The position numbers were made by a program, and so were the translations under genes. 64,000 nt of DNA from Sinorhizobium alkalisoli (GTDB lineage: Bacteria; Pseudomonadota; Alphaproteobacteria; Rhizobiales; Rhizobiaceae). Shown here piece after piece: positions 27,366 through 36,427 of this stretch. The stretch covers positions 62,001-126,000 of the forward strand of contig NZ_CP034911.1 in NCBI RefSeq assembly GCF_008932245.1. The letters are read 5' to 3'. Position 1 is the first letter of the stretch; every line of letters begins with the position of its first letter. The notes beneath the pieces are model-generated. The model was given only the letters and a program-made list of their open reading frames with translations, was not told the origin of the DNA and made no database searches.

Positions 27366-28604
27366 CTAAGTAGCCTCAGTGAATTCCCGATACAGCTCGA
27401 TTGTGGGCAGATGTGCATCGATAGTCTCGCGCACCTTCGCGGCCATCGGCAGGTTGTTTTTCTCGTTTTTCCACACATCCGTGAATCGTCCGACCGTCTC
27501 GCGTGCGGTGTCGAGGACCAGCTTTTCGGACAGCGCCGCCTTGGCGGCCAGATGTACAAGCTCGTCCTTCGATAGCTCCGCCATTCTTTTCGTGCGCGAA
27601 AAATTAAGCGCGGCCGTATCCTCTCCCTCGATATAGGGGATGGTCGATAGCAGGTCGTAAGCCGGCGAGAGCGCAGGAGTGCGGCGATCGGGATAGATCA
27701 GAGACCAGTTCTTCAGATGCATGTCGCCATTGCCGATCAGTGTGCTGAAGACCAACCGGCGGATGAACTCCGCCACGTCGGCCGTGCTCGTCTCGATGCC
27801 GAGGACGCGGGCGATCATCCGGTAATTGCCCTTGCTGTACTTGTCATCCGGCTTCACGCCGAACACTTGCGCAAAATCCTCGATATGCACCGGACCCTCC
27901 GGCATACGGTCGAAACGTCTAATCGCGAGTGCCTGTCCGTGCAGTTCGCCCACGCCCTGTGGCAGGCCGCTCACCGCATCCAGCTCGACCAGTTGGATCT
28001 CCGGTATGTCCATTCCCATCATGCCGGCGATGGTCATCATGGAGAATTCGTTTTCTGGCACGCCGCTATACTGCTGGGAGGGCAGCTTTACGATCCATGA
28101 TCCACCTGTACCCTCGGCCGGAATAGTCAGCCCGCCTCCCTTCGTGGTATTCTTGAAGGCCGAGAATTTCAGCTGTACACCAGCCAGCGAGAATCGCAAC
28201 GCATTCGGTCGCGCTTCGACAGAAGCCTGCTCGTAATCTGGCGGCAGGTCATCACCCGCGGAGGGATGGACCGTCACTGCACCGGGCAGGTCGCGGCCGA
28301 GCATCCAGAGCAGGAAGAATTCCCGCGTCTGTTTTACGCTGGCACGCTCGGCGAGGTATTTTCGCAGCGGCCCTTCCGGCAACAGGTTCGAGAAGAAGGG
28401 TGGGACCACCATGTTGTATGGGCGGAATTTCGTAATCAGGGCGCCGAACGGATCCTTGAAGGACAAGCTGAGTGTCGGCCGCTTGTCGTTTTCGATATAG
28501 TCCTCATTGAATGCGAAGACGGTGCGCCCGTCCTGCAGGTTCGTCAGGGTCGCGACCGGTTCGGCGTACAGCCTGACATCGAGTACCGTCACCTTAGGCA
28601 TCAT
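27366..28604 (-). CDS. hipA: HipA-family serine/threonine kinase toxin
   Basis: A 412-residue protein from the ATG at 28604 (28601 is an alternative). Its start overlaps the end of hipB. HipA toxins phosphorylate an aminoacyl-tRNA synthetase (GltX in E. coli), which stops growth and promotes persistence. The N-terminal HipA_N domain covers roughly 1-110. The kinase core contains GNGDMHLKNWSLIY (catalytic Asp/Asn loop) and SPAYDLLST (metal-binding Asp). Length is normal and the gene is intact, unlike most of its neighbours. Translation coupled to hipB is expected. Confidence 0.88.
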   Translation of the reverse strand: MMPKVTVLDVRLYAEPVATLTNLQDGRTVFAFNEDYIENDKRPTLSLSFKDPFGALITKFRPYNMVVPPFFSNLLPEGPLRKYLAERASVKQTREFFLLWMLGRDLPGAVTVHPSAGDDLPPDYEQASVEARPNALRFSLAGVQLKFSAFKNTTKGGGLTIPAEGTGGSWIVKLPSQQYSGVPENEFSMMTIAGMMGMDIPEIQLVELDAVSGLPQGVGELHGQALAIRRFDRMPEGPVHIEDFAQVFGVKPDDKYSKGNYRMIARVLGIETSTADVAEFIRRLVFSTLIGNGDMHLKNWSLIYPDRRTPALSPAYDLLSTIPYIEGEDTAALNFSRTKRMAELSKDELVHLAAKAALSEKLVLDTARETVGRFTDVWKNEKNNLPMAAKVRETIDAHLPTIELYREFTEAT

Positions 28605-29190
28605 CGTCCTCCTCATCCAGCGCATAGGCCGAGCGCGGGATTGCGTCATCTCTGTCGCGATGAACCGCTGCGTTGCGCAGCTGCCTTATCTCGCGGGCGA
28701 TCGCACTCATTTCCTGACGTGACATCTTGTCGGCCTGAGAATTTTCAAGGCGGTCGGCTGCCTGCCTGAGGATGTCCAGCTCGTCGGGCGTCAGAGGCAG
28801 ATGCCGTAGGAGGCCCAGACTATCCTTGAATGCGTCCGCGTCGACACTCGCCCCGACGCCATGCCCGTATTGCGCCGACCATCGCTCGAGACGCGCGACC
28901 AGTTTGCGTTGGTCGGATGTGAGGACATCATTCGAGGCCGAGCTGCTATCGAGGATGTTGCGGATCGCCGGCATCAGCTTCTTCGGCGCAAGGATGATCT
29001 CGAGGTCGAGCGCGCGTGCCACATCCACCAAGCTGCCGAGCCCAGGCTCCATTGTACCCCGCTCGATCTGGGAAATATGGCTCTGCGTCAGGCCCGAACG
29101 TGCGCTCAGCTCACGCTGGCTAATCTTCTGTCCTTCCCTAGCAGCGCGTAACTGCTGCGTTATATGCGCTGTTTTATATGCCACGATCAT
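28594..29190 (-). CDS. hipB: HipB-like antitoxin, XRE-family repressor
   Basis: 198 residues from the ATG at 29190. The N-terminal XRE helix-turn-helix (ISQRELSARSGLTQSHISQIE) is followed by a long helical C-terminal part, making it longer than E. coli HipB (88 aa). It should neutralise HipA and repress the operon through the palindrome immediately upstream. It ends in an acidic tail (DEEDDDA) that overlaps the hipA start. Confidence 0.85.
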   Translation of the reverse strand: MIVAYKTAHITQQLRAAREGQKISQRELSARSGLTQSHISQIERGTMEPGLGSLVDVARALDLEIILAPKKLMPAIRNILDSSSASNDVLTSDQRKLVARLERWSAQYGHGVGASVDADAFKDSLGLLRHLPLTPDELDILRQAADRLENSQADKMSRQEMSAIAREIRQLRNAAVHRDRDDAIPRSAYALDEEDDDA

Positions 29191-29225
29191 TATCCTGTAT
29201 CGAATAATAGGGTATATACAGGATA
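29191..29225 (-). promoter_or_regulatory. hipBA operator palindrome
   Basis: TATCCTGTAT (29191-29200) and ATACAGGATA (29216-29225) form a perfect 10-bp inverted repeat just before the hipB start. TATCC...GGATA is the HipB recognition element known from E. coli, although the spacing here is 25 rather than 8 bases. Further ATACAG/GTAT half-sites follow in the AT-rich region up to about 29315. Binding there would block hipBA transcription. Confidence 0.65.
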
Positions 29226-29487
29226 TTATATAGCTAATTCTGCGGGTCAGTGCAACTGCGATATACAGAACCGTATCACTGAACCTGTCTATATACAATT
29301 ATGTATCACTTCGGCCTGTGCAGAGCCTGCCGGCATCGTGTCCACTGTGAAAGGAACATTGATATAGGCCTGCCCGTCAGTTGCGGCTGTGCATGCACGC
29401 CGAATTCTTCAAAAAGCCGGAAACCGACCGCCCCGACATCGATCAGCCCATCATAGCTCGGCCAGTCACACGCCAGCCACATCCTCG

Positions 29488-29712
29488 TCATTGGTGCGAC
29501 TCTCTGGCGGCAAGCCCCTCGAAGCCCCGATCGAGGTCGCGCAATGCCTCGTCGTAATCGACCGCGATTGACACGCCGTCGAGCGTGCTGATATCAATAT
29601 ACTGTCCTACCTTGCGCGGAAGGTGGAACATCTGCGTACCGAAGCATTCGGCGCCATACTGGTTGGTAATGCCCTGTACCGTCACCTTGATCTGCGGAAA
29701 GAGTGGAGGCAT
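29488..29712 (-). pseudogene. truncated paralogue of the HExxH protein (N-terminal part)
   Basis: A 74-residue frame. VGQYIDISTLDGVSIAVDYD and EALRDLDRG match VRELSRYINLERLDGITIAV and EALLDLDRG in the gene starting at 31669, so this is a second copy of its first third. The metalloprotease-like part is missing. Downstream (29306-29487) the coding potential is scrambled. It could still be expressed as a short protein. Confidence 0.5.
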
Positions 29713-29783
29713 GTACCTCCTCCTGTGGCACGGTGCTTTTATCCATCAGCCCCTCTCCGGTCGCTTTATGCAGTTTCACCCAG

Positions 29784-30502
29784 CTACGCCTGCCCGCCGG
29801 CGACAAGTACCTTATAGCGGGCATGCAGGTCATAGAATGCTTCGTCGCCCGCCATAATGGGCATCATGCGCACTAGGCTGAAGACGCACAGCAAAACGGA
29901 GAGGCCGAGTATGTTCAGTGTCTCCTGCAGCTCGTCCTCCTCCAGTAGAGGGTCGAGGCTGAACAAGGCGGTCTCGTCCGGAAGGAACGAACGATGTCGT
30001 AATAGAGAGCTGTAAGTGACATGTGCCGTGTCGGCCGAGAGCTCCCGATACATGTGCGCCATGCGCGGGAACTGGCTGTCCTTGCTCAAGTCACTCGGCT
30101 TGAGCTGCGCGCCCTTCTTGTCGTTCAGGAATTCCTGCAGCAGCTTACGCGATCCCGCATCAAGGTCCTTCTGCATGTCCTTAATGCCTTGGCTTCGTCA
30201 TCCTTGAGCGCCTGCAGATAGTCAGGCTTGCGGCACGCGGCATCCATATGGATCGCGCATTCGACCACCTTGCGGCAGGTACTGCGCACGTCGAGCACCT
30301 TGTCATGCTCGGCGAGCAATAATGCGGTGTCGAACAATGTCAGGGCACGGGCAAACAGCGCAAATTTTACGAACAGCAGTTCGGGCTCTTCGCCCTTCGG
30401 CGCATCTAAGCTGTCCACATCTGCGAGCTTCGCCGCAGCCATGCGGAAATCCCTCATCCATTGCAGCCATCCTTCCTTTATCTGGGGCTGATCCTCACCC
30501 AC
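29784..30502 (-). pseudogene. DUF5677-like protein with one frameshift
   Basis: Starting from a GTG at 30502 with AGGAG seven bases upstream, the frame encodes LLFVKFALFARALTLFDTAL and DVRSTCRKVVECAIHMDAAC. A missing base near 30185 shifts it to the frame containing MAHMYRELSADTAHVTYSSL, which ends at 29784. The conserved Arg-containing helix and the late HxxxS motif fit the DUF5677 family, which has no known function and often occurs in mobile or defence regions. Restoring one base would give about 240 residues. The C-terminal hydrophobic helix (LGLSVLLCVFSLV) may be membrane-associated. Confidence 0.6.
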
Positions 30503-30716
30503 GCGATTCTCCTGGTTTCTACCGGTACATGCGGAACCAAAATCCCGGATGACAATCCCACCGCCAAATGGTTCAGCGGAATTCGATGCGACTATGCGGT
30601 AATCAGGAAGTCGGAAGCCGTCAGCGCCAAGCCATTGTCGAGAGGCGAAGTGGATCGCAGCAGCCTTACCCATGCCGTCAGCCTCATGAGGGCACCCGCG
30701 CCTCTATATGGCCTTC

Positions 30717-31010
30717 CTACATCGTGGCGAACGTGAAAGGAATGCGGAAGCCGCAATTACCATGCTCGTCCCATTGGAAGAAGAAGCCACCCTCGCCCAG
30801 CACATCGATGATGATCTCGCCGATCGGTGCGAATTCGCTTCGATCTTCCCATTGCCCGTACCTTGACCACAGTTCTCTTAGCGCGGTGCGCTGCCTTTCG
30901 AAAAACGGCGCGAACCAATGCCCTCCTAGCGCATCGCGGACCGCAGGGCCATCGTCCATCGTCAAGCTGCAACCGTCCAGATGGCCGAGCAGGTAGCTGC
31001 CGCTCGTCAT
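30717..31010 (-). CDS. 97-residue hypothetical protein
   Basis: Its ATG overlaps the stop of the upstream HExxH gene (TGATG), which argues for translational coupling and a real gene. The protein is aromatic-rich (WFAPFFERQRTALRELW, GFFFQWDEHGNCGF), with no signal peptide or membrane segment. I do not recognise the family. It is intact, unlike the genes on both sides. Confidence 0.55.
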   Translation of the reverse strand: MTSGSYLLGHLDGCSLTMDDGPAVRDALGGHWFAPFFERQRTALRELWSRYGQWEDRSEFAPIGEIIIDVLGEGGFFFQWDEHGNCGFRIPFTFATM

Positions 31011-31669
31011 CAGGTTCTGTAATACCGCACGACCTCGGAGATTATTCGGTCATGGTCGTGATCGGTGCGATAGCGCTGGATACATTCGTTGGCCCGGTTC
31101 ATCGTCTCGTCGAAGATGGGTGATGAATGCGTTGGTGTAATCCTGCAGAGGATCTCGGTCGAACGGGGCTGCGATACGGCAAGCAGCATACTCATCCCAG
31201 CAGGCGCTTTCGGCCTGCCCTTCGCAGGCATCTGCGGCATCATCGTAGATTTTTTTCAGAAGCGTATCGGGGAATTCCTTGTCGGTCGTCATTGTGAGTT
31301 CGACATGAGCGCATTCATGGGCAAGCAGATGCAGGGAGTGGGCGTAGTGCTCGTCCTTGTCGTCAGGCAGGGAAAAATATAAGCGGCGTTCAGGACGAGA
31401 TGCGATTTGAGGACACCGTCACGGATGACGCTCGGTGCCATCGCAACGCCTTCGACCAACTCGGAGCTGGGGGTAAGTCGGTGGTCCGTTTCACACCCTC
31501 GATCGAGATCGAGCAACGCTTCGTTGTAGTCGACGGCGATGGTAATGCCGTCCAACCGCTCAAGATTGATATAACGGCTCAATTCCCGCACATAGTCGCC
31601 TACGCAATAGGCGAGCTTCTTGCCTGCATTTTCTTCCATGCCCCGGACCGAAATACCGATGCTGGGCAC
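31010..31669 (-). pseudogene. HExxH metallopeptidase-like protein with two frameshifts
   Basis: The N-terminal third (MPSIGISVRGMEENAGKK, then YINLERLDGITIAVDYNEAL) stops being coherent at a T5 run (about 31376). One base further, another frame reads HSLHLLAHECAHVELTM, in which HECAH (31305-31319) is a zinc-binding HExxH motif. A second shift near 31128 restores FDETMNRANECIQRY to the end. The restored protein would be about 220 residues. It may be related to small ImmA-type or DUF metallopeptidases, but I cannot place it. A truncated copy of its N-terminus lies at 29488-29712. Confidence 0.55.
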
Positions 31670-31692
31670 GCTGATCGGTCGTTCTTCATCTA

Positions 31693-32670
31693 GAGTCGGT
31701 CAGCTTTAAGCTGAATCGCACCGGGATTCCCTTTTTGCTGCGATTGTGATTCAAGATCATTGCTGGTGAGGAGGCCAGCAATGATGGCGCGACCTATTCT
31801 GTGGATTTACGCCAGCGCGTCGCCGCCGCTTTGGCCGGGGGCATGACGGTGCGCCGCGTTGCGCTTTGGGATATCGGCGGCGACGGCAGTGCGGATCGGC
31901 CAGCTCGACCGGTCCGGCCGCGGTTTGGCGCCGGCCAAGATGGGTGGCCATGTCAAGCCGATGCTGCGGGGCGCGGCGGCCGATGCGGTTCACCGCCGGC
32001 TGGCGGCCAAGACCGATTGGACGGTGCGGGCGCTTGCCGCCGATCCGGGATCGATGTCTCTCATGACACCGTTTGGCGTTTCCTGCGCCGCGAAGGCAAG
32101 ACATTTGAAAAAACGCTGATCGCCAGCGAGCAGGACAGGCCGAAGGTGGCGCGGTTCCGAAGCCGCTGGAAGACCCCCATCAACATCGACTTGATCCGCG
32201 CCGCCTGGTGTTCGTTGACGAAACCTGGGTCAAAACCAACATGACGCGCAGCCGCGGCTGGTGTCAGCGCGGCCAGCCGCTGATCGCCAGAATACCGCAT
32301 GGCCATTGGAAGACGCTGACCTTCCTCGCCGGGCTGCGCCACGACCGCATCGTCGCGCCTTTCGTGCTCGATGGCCCGATCAACGGCATTGCCTTCACCG
32401 CCTGGGTCGAGCAATGCCTGGCAAGCCGGCGCGCAGCGCTATCCGCGACGCCGGCGCCCATCTGTTCTTCCTGCCGCCCTACAGCACCGACCTCAATCCG
32501 ATCGAGATGATGTTCGCCAAACTCAAGACCCTGCTGCGCAAGGCCGACGAGCGTAGCGTCGAGGCAACATGGCGCCGCGTCGGCGAAGTTTCTCAAAGCC
32601 TTCAGCCCGTACGAATGCGCCGCCTATCTGAGGCATGCAGGATATGCTTCAACCTAAATCTGACAAACTT
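31693..32670 (+). mobile_element. IS630-family element, degenerate
   Basis: Imperfect terminal inverted repeats begin GAGTCGGTCAGCTTTAAGCT on the left and AAGTTTGTCAGATTTAGGTT on the right. A TA dinucleotide flanks each end (31691-31692 and 32671-32672), as expected for IS630, which inserts at TA. The transposase inside is broken in several places, so the element is inactive. Confidence 0.75.
31801..32660 (+). pseudogene. IS630-family transposase, multiple frameshifts and a deletion
   Basis: Pieces in different frames read VDLRQRVAAALAGGMTVRRV, DVSHDTVWRFLRREGKTFEK, LVFVDETWVKTNMTRSRG (first catalytic Asp), LRHDRIVAPFVLDGPINGIA and LPPYSTDLNPIEMMFAKLKT (catalytic Glu region). The segment with the second catalytic Asp is deleted near 32425, between EQCLAS and AIRDAGAHLFF. 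It cannot be functional. Confidence 0.88.
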
Positions 32671-32681
32671 TAACGTCTCCG

Positions 32682-33261
32682 TCATGTCTTCTCACGCTGA
32701 CTGCAGACGCCACCGAGGCCGGGACGTGCTGCGTTCGCAATCGCAGCCTCCGATCGGGCGAGCACAGCATCGATGGCCGCATAGTCGACGCCCGGGAGAT
32801 TCTCAGCGCCATCGACATCGTCCCCTTCCACTTCTGGATCAATGGCGGCAGCGCGCCGGATAGCGTCGGCTGTCGCCGGCTCGTCAGCATCGGCCGACAT
32901 AATCTCCGAAGTTTGTCGCAGAGTTCGAATGCCGTCGGCGGACAGCGCCCAGTTGGGGACTTGCCCGGCGATGCGCCGACGGGTGCGCAGGACGTCGCGG
33001 GCGATGGTGAGCTCGTGGGTGGGGGCACGTATGTCGCGAGTGGCGTCGTGGAGGACGAGGTCTTTGAGGTGAACCAGTTCGCCATCAATCCACGGTGAGG
33101 CGCAGGCGTCAGCAAAATTCTGGCGCTCGATCCACCCTGCCCCGACGGATGATCGGGCAATTCGCTCGTCCAGACGCGTCAGAGCGACACCGGCGTCAAA
33201 AGCCGGTCGCGTCAGGGCTGTCTTGCTTATTTTTTGACAAATCGTAAGCCATTGAAATCAT
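32682..33261 (-). pseudogene. DUF1612-like plasmid protein, frameshifted and truncated
   Basis: From an ATG at 33261 (ISMAYDLSKNKQDSPDATG) a one-base shift near 33205 leads into PAFDAGVALTRLDERIARSS, LVHLKDLVLHDATRDIRAPT and ARDVLRTRRRIAGQVPNW, which resemble DUF1612/HTH proteins common on rhizobial replicons. The frame stops at 32682 after about 190 residues; the usual C-terminal helix-turn-helix is missing. The IS630 element borders its 3' end and may have removed the rest. Confidence 0.55.
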
Positions 33262-33421
33262 GGTAACGATTTGCTAAACGAACTCTATTCTTATCGAGCC
33301 CAAACCAGCGCGCCGTTTTCTTTGGCTTCGTGTCCTCGTATTCAGTACGATGCCCAGCGACGAACTGAGCACCAGCGCCCTACAGCGATTAAGTTCACAG
33401 CGCCATCGGAACCCTCCGCCG

Positions 33422-33982
33422 CTAAGCTGGATTCGGATCCCTGGAGGTCAGATCGCGTGTCGTAACGACCTTGCCATAGGCCAAGGCCAAGGCGGACATG
33501 TAGGCCGCATGGACCTGTGCGGCTGAAACCGTCTTCCCGTTAAACTCCACGTCGCGCGTGGCGCAAGCGTCTTCAACAATTGTCGTATTGTAGCCGAGAT
33601 CGGCGGCCGCGCGGCTGGTGGCATCGATGCACATGTGGGACATCGCGCCCAAGATGACGACATCCTTGATGCCTTCTGCGTCCAGAGCGTGCTTCAGTTG
33701 GGTCCCACGGAAGGCGTTGGGGTATTGCTTGATGATTACCAACTCCCCCTTGGCGGGTGCGACCGTCGGGATGATTTCGGCCCCATCCGTTCCTCGCGCG
33801 AAAAACTGTGCATTGGCCGGGTTTTCGTGGCGGACATGGATGACCTTGTCCCCCGCGGAGCGAGCCACGTTGATCACTTTGGCCGCATTGGCGACTGCCT
33901 CATCGATTTCGACGAGCGCGAGCCCGCCGACAGCAAGGTAGTCTTTCTGAAGATCCACTACGATGACAGCGCGCTTGCTCAC
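33422..33982 (-). CDS. isochorismatase-family cysteine hydrolase
   Basis: A 186-residue cytoplasmic protein with the family's catalytic triad: D10 in VVDLQKDY, K84 in VIIKQYPNAF and C117 in GAMSHMCIDAT, followed by the typical SRAAADLGY helix. Such enzymes hydrolyse small amides or vinyl ethers (isochorismate, nicotinamide, N-carbamoyl compounds); the exact substrate cannot be read from the sequence. It lies about 200 bases downstream of the six-gene operon on the same strand, but a direct link is unproven. Confidence 0.85.
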   Translation of the reverse strand: MSKRAVIVVDLQKDYLAVGGLALVEIDEAVANAAKVINVARSAGDKVIHVRHENPANAQFFARGTDGAEIIPTVAPAKGELVIIKQYPNAFRGTQLKHALDAEGIKDVVILGAMSHMCIDATSRAAADLGYNTTIVEDACATRDVEFNGKTVSAAQVHAAYMSALALAYGKVVTTRDLTSRDPNPA

Positions 33983-34183
33983 GGGGCTTCTCCTCTTGTT
34001 GCCGTCAAACGTGAACCGTTGATGCGGCCGTTTGTCACAGGTTCTGACATTTTAGAAATGACGAGATTTGATACGATAAATATTATCTCATGGTACCGGA
34101 TTTTGTCCTGCGCGGAGGCGGGCAAACAGTTGCGATACTGGGAATGACCGACCTCGAGCCGCCGTCCATCACGGATGCGGAAA

Positions 34184-34738
34184 CTAGGTTTCAGTAGCGC
34201 CATCCAGCCGGATCACATCGAGGGCGGGTCCGTCCAAGTTGAAATACTGTTTGCAGTTCGGATCGCACGTGTCGCATTCGAAGACGAGGCGATATGGATA
34301 GAGACCGGGCACCAAATCGGACAGAATCGAGCCCGCCCAATAATAGTAGGACGGCGTCCACCGACTCCGGATCTTGTCTGGGCCGCCATAGACCTTGAGA
34401 TCGTTACATATTTTGCGGTGCTGCGGCGTGCCGTCGGGCTGCAAAAAAACAATGTTCACAATCCGCGCGAGGGGAGGCCAGCCCCCATCGGGGTTCTTTT
34501 CCATGTCGCTGCAATAAACTAACCAGTTCAGAACTTGGCCTTGGCGGCAGACCGTGCGCAGGGCGTTCGTACCCTTGCCGGTGCTGTCACCGCCATTGTC
34601 CATCAATGCGGCTTTGCCGGTGACGCTGCCGGTCCGCAGGGTGCTTGAGACGTCGACTATGGCGACGATGTTCAGCTGCGTCGAAGCCAAGGAAGGGCTA
34701 CTAGGGGGGTTTTGGGAAACCATCGTGGCTTGCATCAT
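34184..34738 (-). CDS. small paralogue D of the decarboxylase operon (AidA/PixA-like?)
   Basis: 184 residues, starting in a 4-bp overlap with the previous gene. The start LNIVAIVDVSSTLRTGSV parallels the other three small proteins of this operon (V...VDV...L). Later come VLNWLVYCSD and YYYWAGSILSD, matching their W and YW motifs. Near the end it has a unique Cys-rich stretch (ECDTCDPNC) that could bind metal. No signal peptide is seen. The pattern is loosely like the AidA/PixA inclusion-body family, but I am not certain. Last gene of the operon. Confidence 0.6.
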   Translation of the reverse strand: MMQATMVSQNPPSSPSLASTQLNIVAIVDVSSTLRTGSVTGKAALMDNGGDSTGKGTNALRTVCRQGQVLNWLVYCSDMEKNPDGGWPPLARIVNIVFLQPDGTPQHRKICNDLKVYGGPDKIRSRWTPSYYYWAGSILSDLVPGLYPYRLVFECDTCDPNCKQYFNLDGPALDVIRLDGATET

Positions 34739-35181
34739 GAACTCCCGGTTTGGGTTGGGCCAGGCGGCATTTGGAGAGTGGCTTCAATGAGGCGTGGGTT
34801 GGCACCATTGTCGACCGTGTGCGTCCGGCTGCCGAGTTCCAATGTCAAGCCATAGGGCAGGTTGCCGACTGGCTGTTTCACCAGACCGACCCAGTAGCTG
34901 ACATCGGAGTCGCGATAAGTATTGCGCTCGACCTTGCAGGTTTCAGCCGGCAGTTCGATTGCCCGCACCGCAGCATGCGTCTCGCATTCGATGGGCAGCA
35001 ACGTCCAGATAATCCGGTCTCCCGATGTGACCGCCGTTGCGAGCTCGGCCGTTGCCTCGTTGCGCGAGCCGCCGAGACGGTTGTCATCGATCATGTAGAG
35101 ATAACCCGCGAGCGTATCGGCCTCCAGTGCTCCGCAGACGTCCACCACCATTCGGACATTGATCGTTTTTGGAATCGTCAT
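34735..35181 (-). CDS. small paralogue C of the decarboxylase operon (AidA/PixA-like?)
   Basis: 148 residues from the ATG at 35181, overlapping the previous gene's stop. Motifs are NVRMVVDVCGALEADTLAG, IIWTLLPIECETHA and VSYWVGLVKQPVGNLPYGL. This set (VDV, W...P...ET, YW.G) is the best match I see in the group to the AidA/PixA inclusion-body family. Those proteins are made in large amounts by some symbiotic and pathogenic bacteria and have no known enzymatic activity. It is soluble and lacks a signal peptide. Confidence 0.62.
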   Translation of the reverse strand: MTIPKTINVRMVVDVCGALEADTLAGYLYMIDDNRLGGSRNEATAELATAVTSGDRIIWTLLPIECETHAAVRAIELPAETCKVERNTYRDSDVSYWVGLVKQPVGNLPYGLTLELGSRTHTVDNGANPRLIEATLQMPPGPTQTGSS

Positions 35182-35903
35182 ATGGCGTCTCCCGCAACAA
35201 CGGTGGAGCAAGGGGTGACCGGCAGCAGCCCGGGCGCGAAGCTGCCGGTGAATCCGTTGACGCCCGGAGCGGAGGTAATCTGAATGCCGCACGTCAGAGT
35301 AAAGAGCTGCGGCTCCCACACCGTCTCGCCGTTCCCTTGAATGGGGCGGTAGAGCGCCACCTCCATCGTGTAGTCGTGGCGGCCGACCTTGGCGGTATCG
35401 ACAGTCGCGCTCCAGTACCAGCCGTCCGTCAGTAGATCGGGCGAACCGTATAGAGCGGGATACAGCACACCCTGCTCCACTGCCGGCCCAGCGATGCGGG
35501 TGAGGACCGGGGGCAGGCTGGCCGCCGCGTCGGGATTGTCAGGCTTCAGCACCTCGCAGGCCGCGCTCAGCAGGGCGGCGTCATAATATCGGACCTTGTC
35601 GTGCTGGCGGACTCGCGGGCGGATGTCGGCTTTCCGATCGTTCCACGGCTTCGAGATGAAGCGGTGACGATAGCTGCGGGGCAGCGTCGTTGGTAGTCCG
35701 CCGATGCCGACCGGGATCCAGTTAAGGACGGCCTCCGTCGCCTGCGATCCGTCGGCATTGTGGACGCCGGGAACGTTGGTGATGCGGAGGCCCGCCGGCG
35801 AGGCGAGTGGGCCCGTATTATCAATGACATAGGCATTCCCGTCGAGAGTGCCCTCCTTCAGGGCCGTCACGATGTCGATGACGGCGACAATGGAGATCTG
35901 CAT
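35178..35903 (-). CDS. small paralogue B of the decarboxylase operon, with insertion
   Basis: 241 residues from the ATG at 35903, which has AGGAGGG four bases upstream; a start at 35921 would lack this. It keeps the group's motifs: ISIVAVIDIVTALKEGTLDG, VLNWIPVGIG, and GWYWSATVDTAKVGRHDYTM. It has an extra insert of about 90 residues in the middle (about 85-165) that the paralogues lack. The stop overlaps the next start. Soluble, function unknown. Confidence 0.6.
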   Translation of the reverse strand: MQISIVAVIDIVTALKEGTLDGNAYVIDNTGPLASPAGLRITNVPGVHNADGSQATEAVLNWIPVGIGGLPTTLPRSYRHRFISKPWNDRKADIRPRVRQHDKVRYYDAALLSAACEVLKPDNPDAAASLPPVLTRIAGPAVEQGVLYPALYGSPDLLTDGWYWSATVDTAKVGRHDYTMEVALYRPIQGNGETVWEPQLFTLTCGIQITSAPGVNGFTGSFAPGLLPVTPCSTVVAGDAI

Positions 35904-35941
35904 CGTACCCTCCTGTTGCAACGATTTGTGCGGCTACCCGG

Positions 35942-36388
35942 TCAGGCGGCGGCGTGGATCGAAACGGAATCCGCCGTCGTACCAGCGGAGGCATTAACCA
36001 CAAGGGACGGTCCCGCGATGCTGATGGCCCGCCCGGTCAGGCCGCCTGTGACCAGCGTCAACCTGTAGGAATGGCGCGTGCCCGGAGCTAGCCACCAAGG
36101 GGCGTATCCCTGCCAGTGCAGGGCCCACGGGGGGGCGTTGGTCTCTGCCGGCATTGCGAGCCCGTCGAACGAGAGTCCGGACAACCAAACTGGGGTCTGG
36201 ACATCGAGCGGTGTCACGCTCCAGCGAACCAGCTGCCTTGGCCAGACGGGACTGGCCAGCTTAGCGGTGCCGGAATCCTCGCCGCCGCAAAAGCTATCGT
36301 CGAACAGGAAGGCATTGTCGTCGGCCGGATTGCCCAGCAGCAGGGCGACGACATCTACAAAAACTTGGATATTGAGTGGTGACATCAT
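35942..36388 (-). CDS. small paralogue A of the decarboxylase operon
   Basis: 148 residues. LNIQVFVDVVALLLGNPADD, LVRWSVTPLDVQTPVWL and LHWQGYAPWWLAPGTRHSYR correspond in order to the motifs of the other three small proteins, but this is the most divergent copy. It is rich in Trp and Pro in the second half. It starts 40 bases after the adenylating enzyme gene. No signal peptide, no known function. Confidence 0.6.
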   Translation of the reverse strand: MMSPLNIQVFVDVVALLLGNPADDNAFLFDDSFCGGEDSGTAKLASPVWPRQLVRWSVTPLDVQTPVWLSGLSFDGLAMPAETNAPPWALHWQGYAPWWLAPGTRHSYRLTLVTGGLTGRAISIAGPSLVVNASAGTTADSVSIHAAA

Positions 36389-36427
36389 CTTCCCTTCTAC
36401 CGCCGCTGGCGGTCCTGATTGCAGAAG

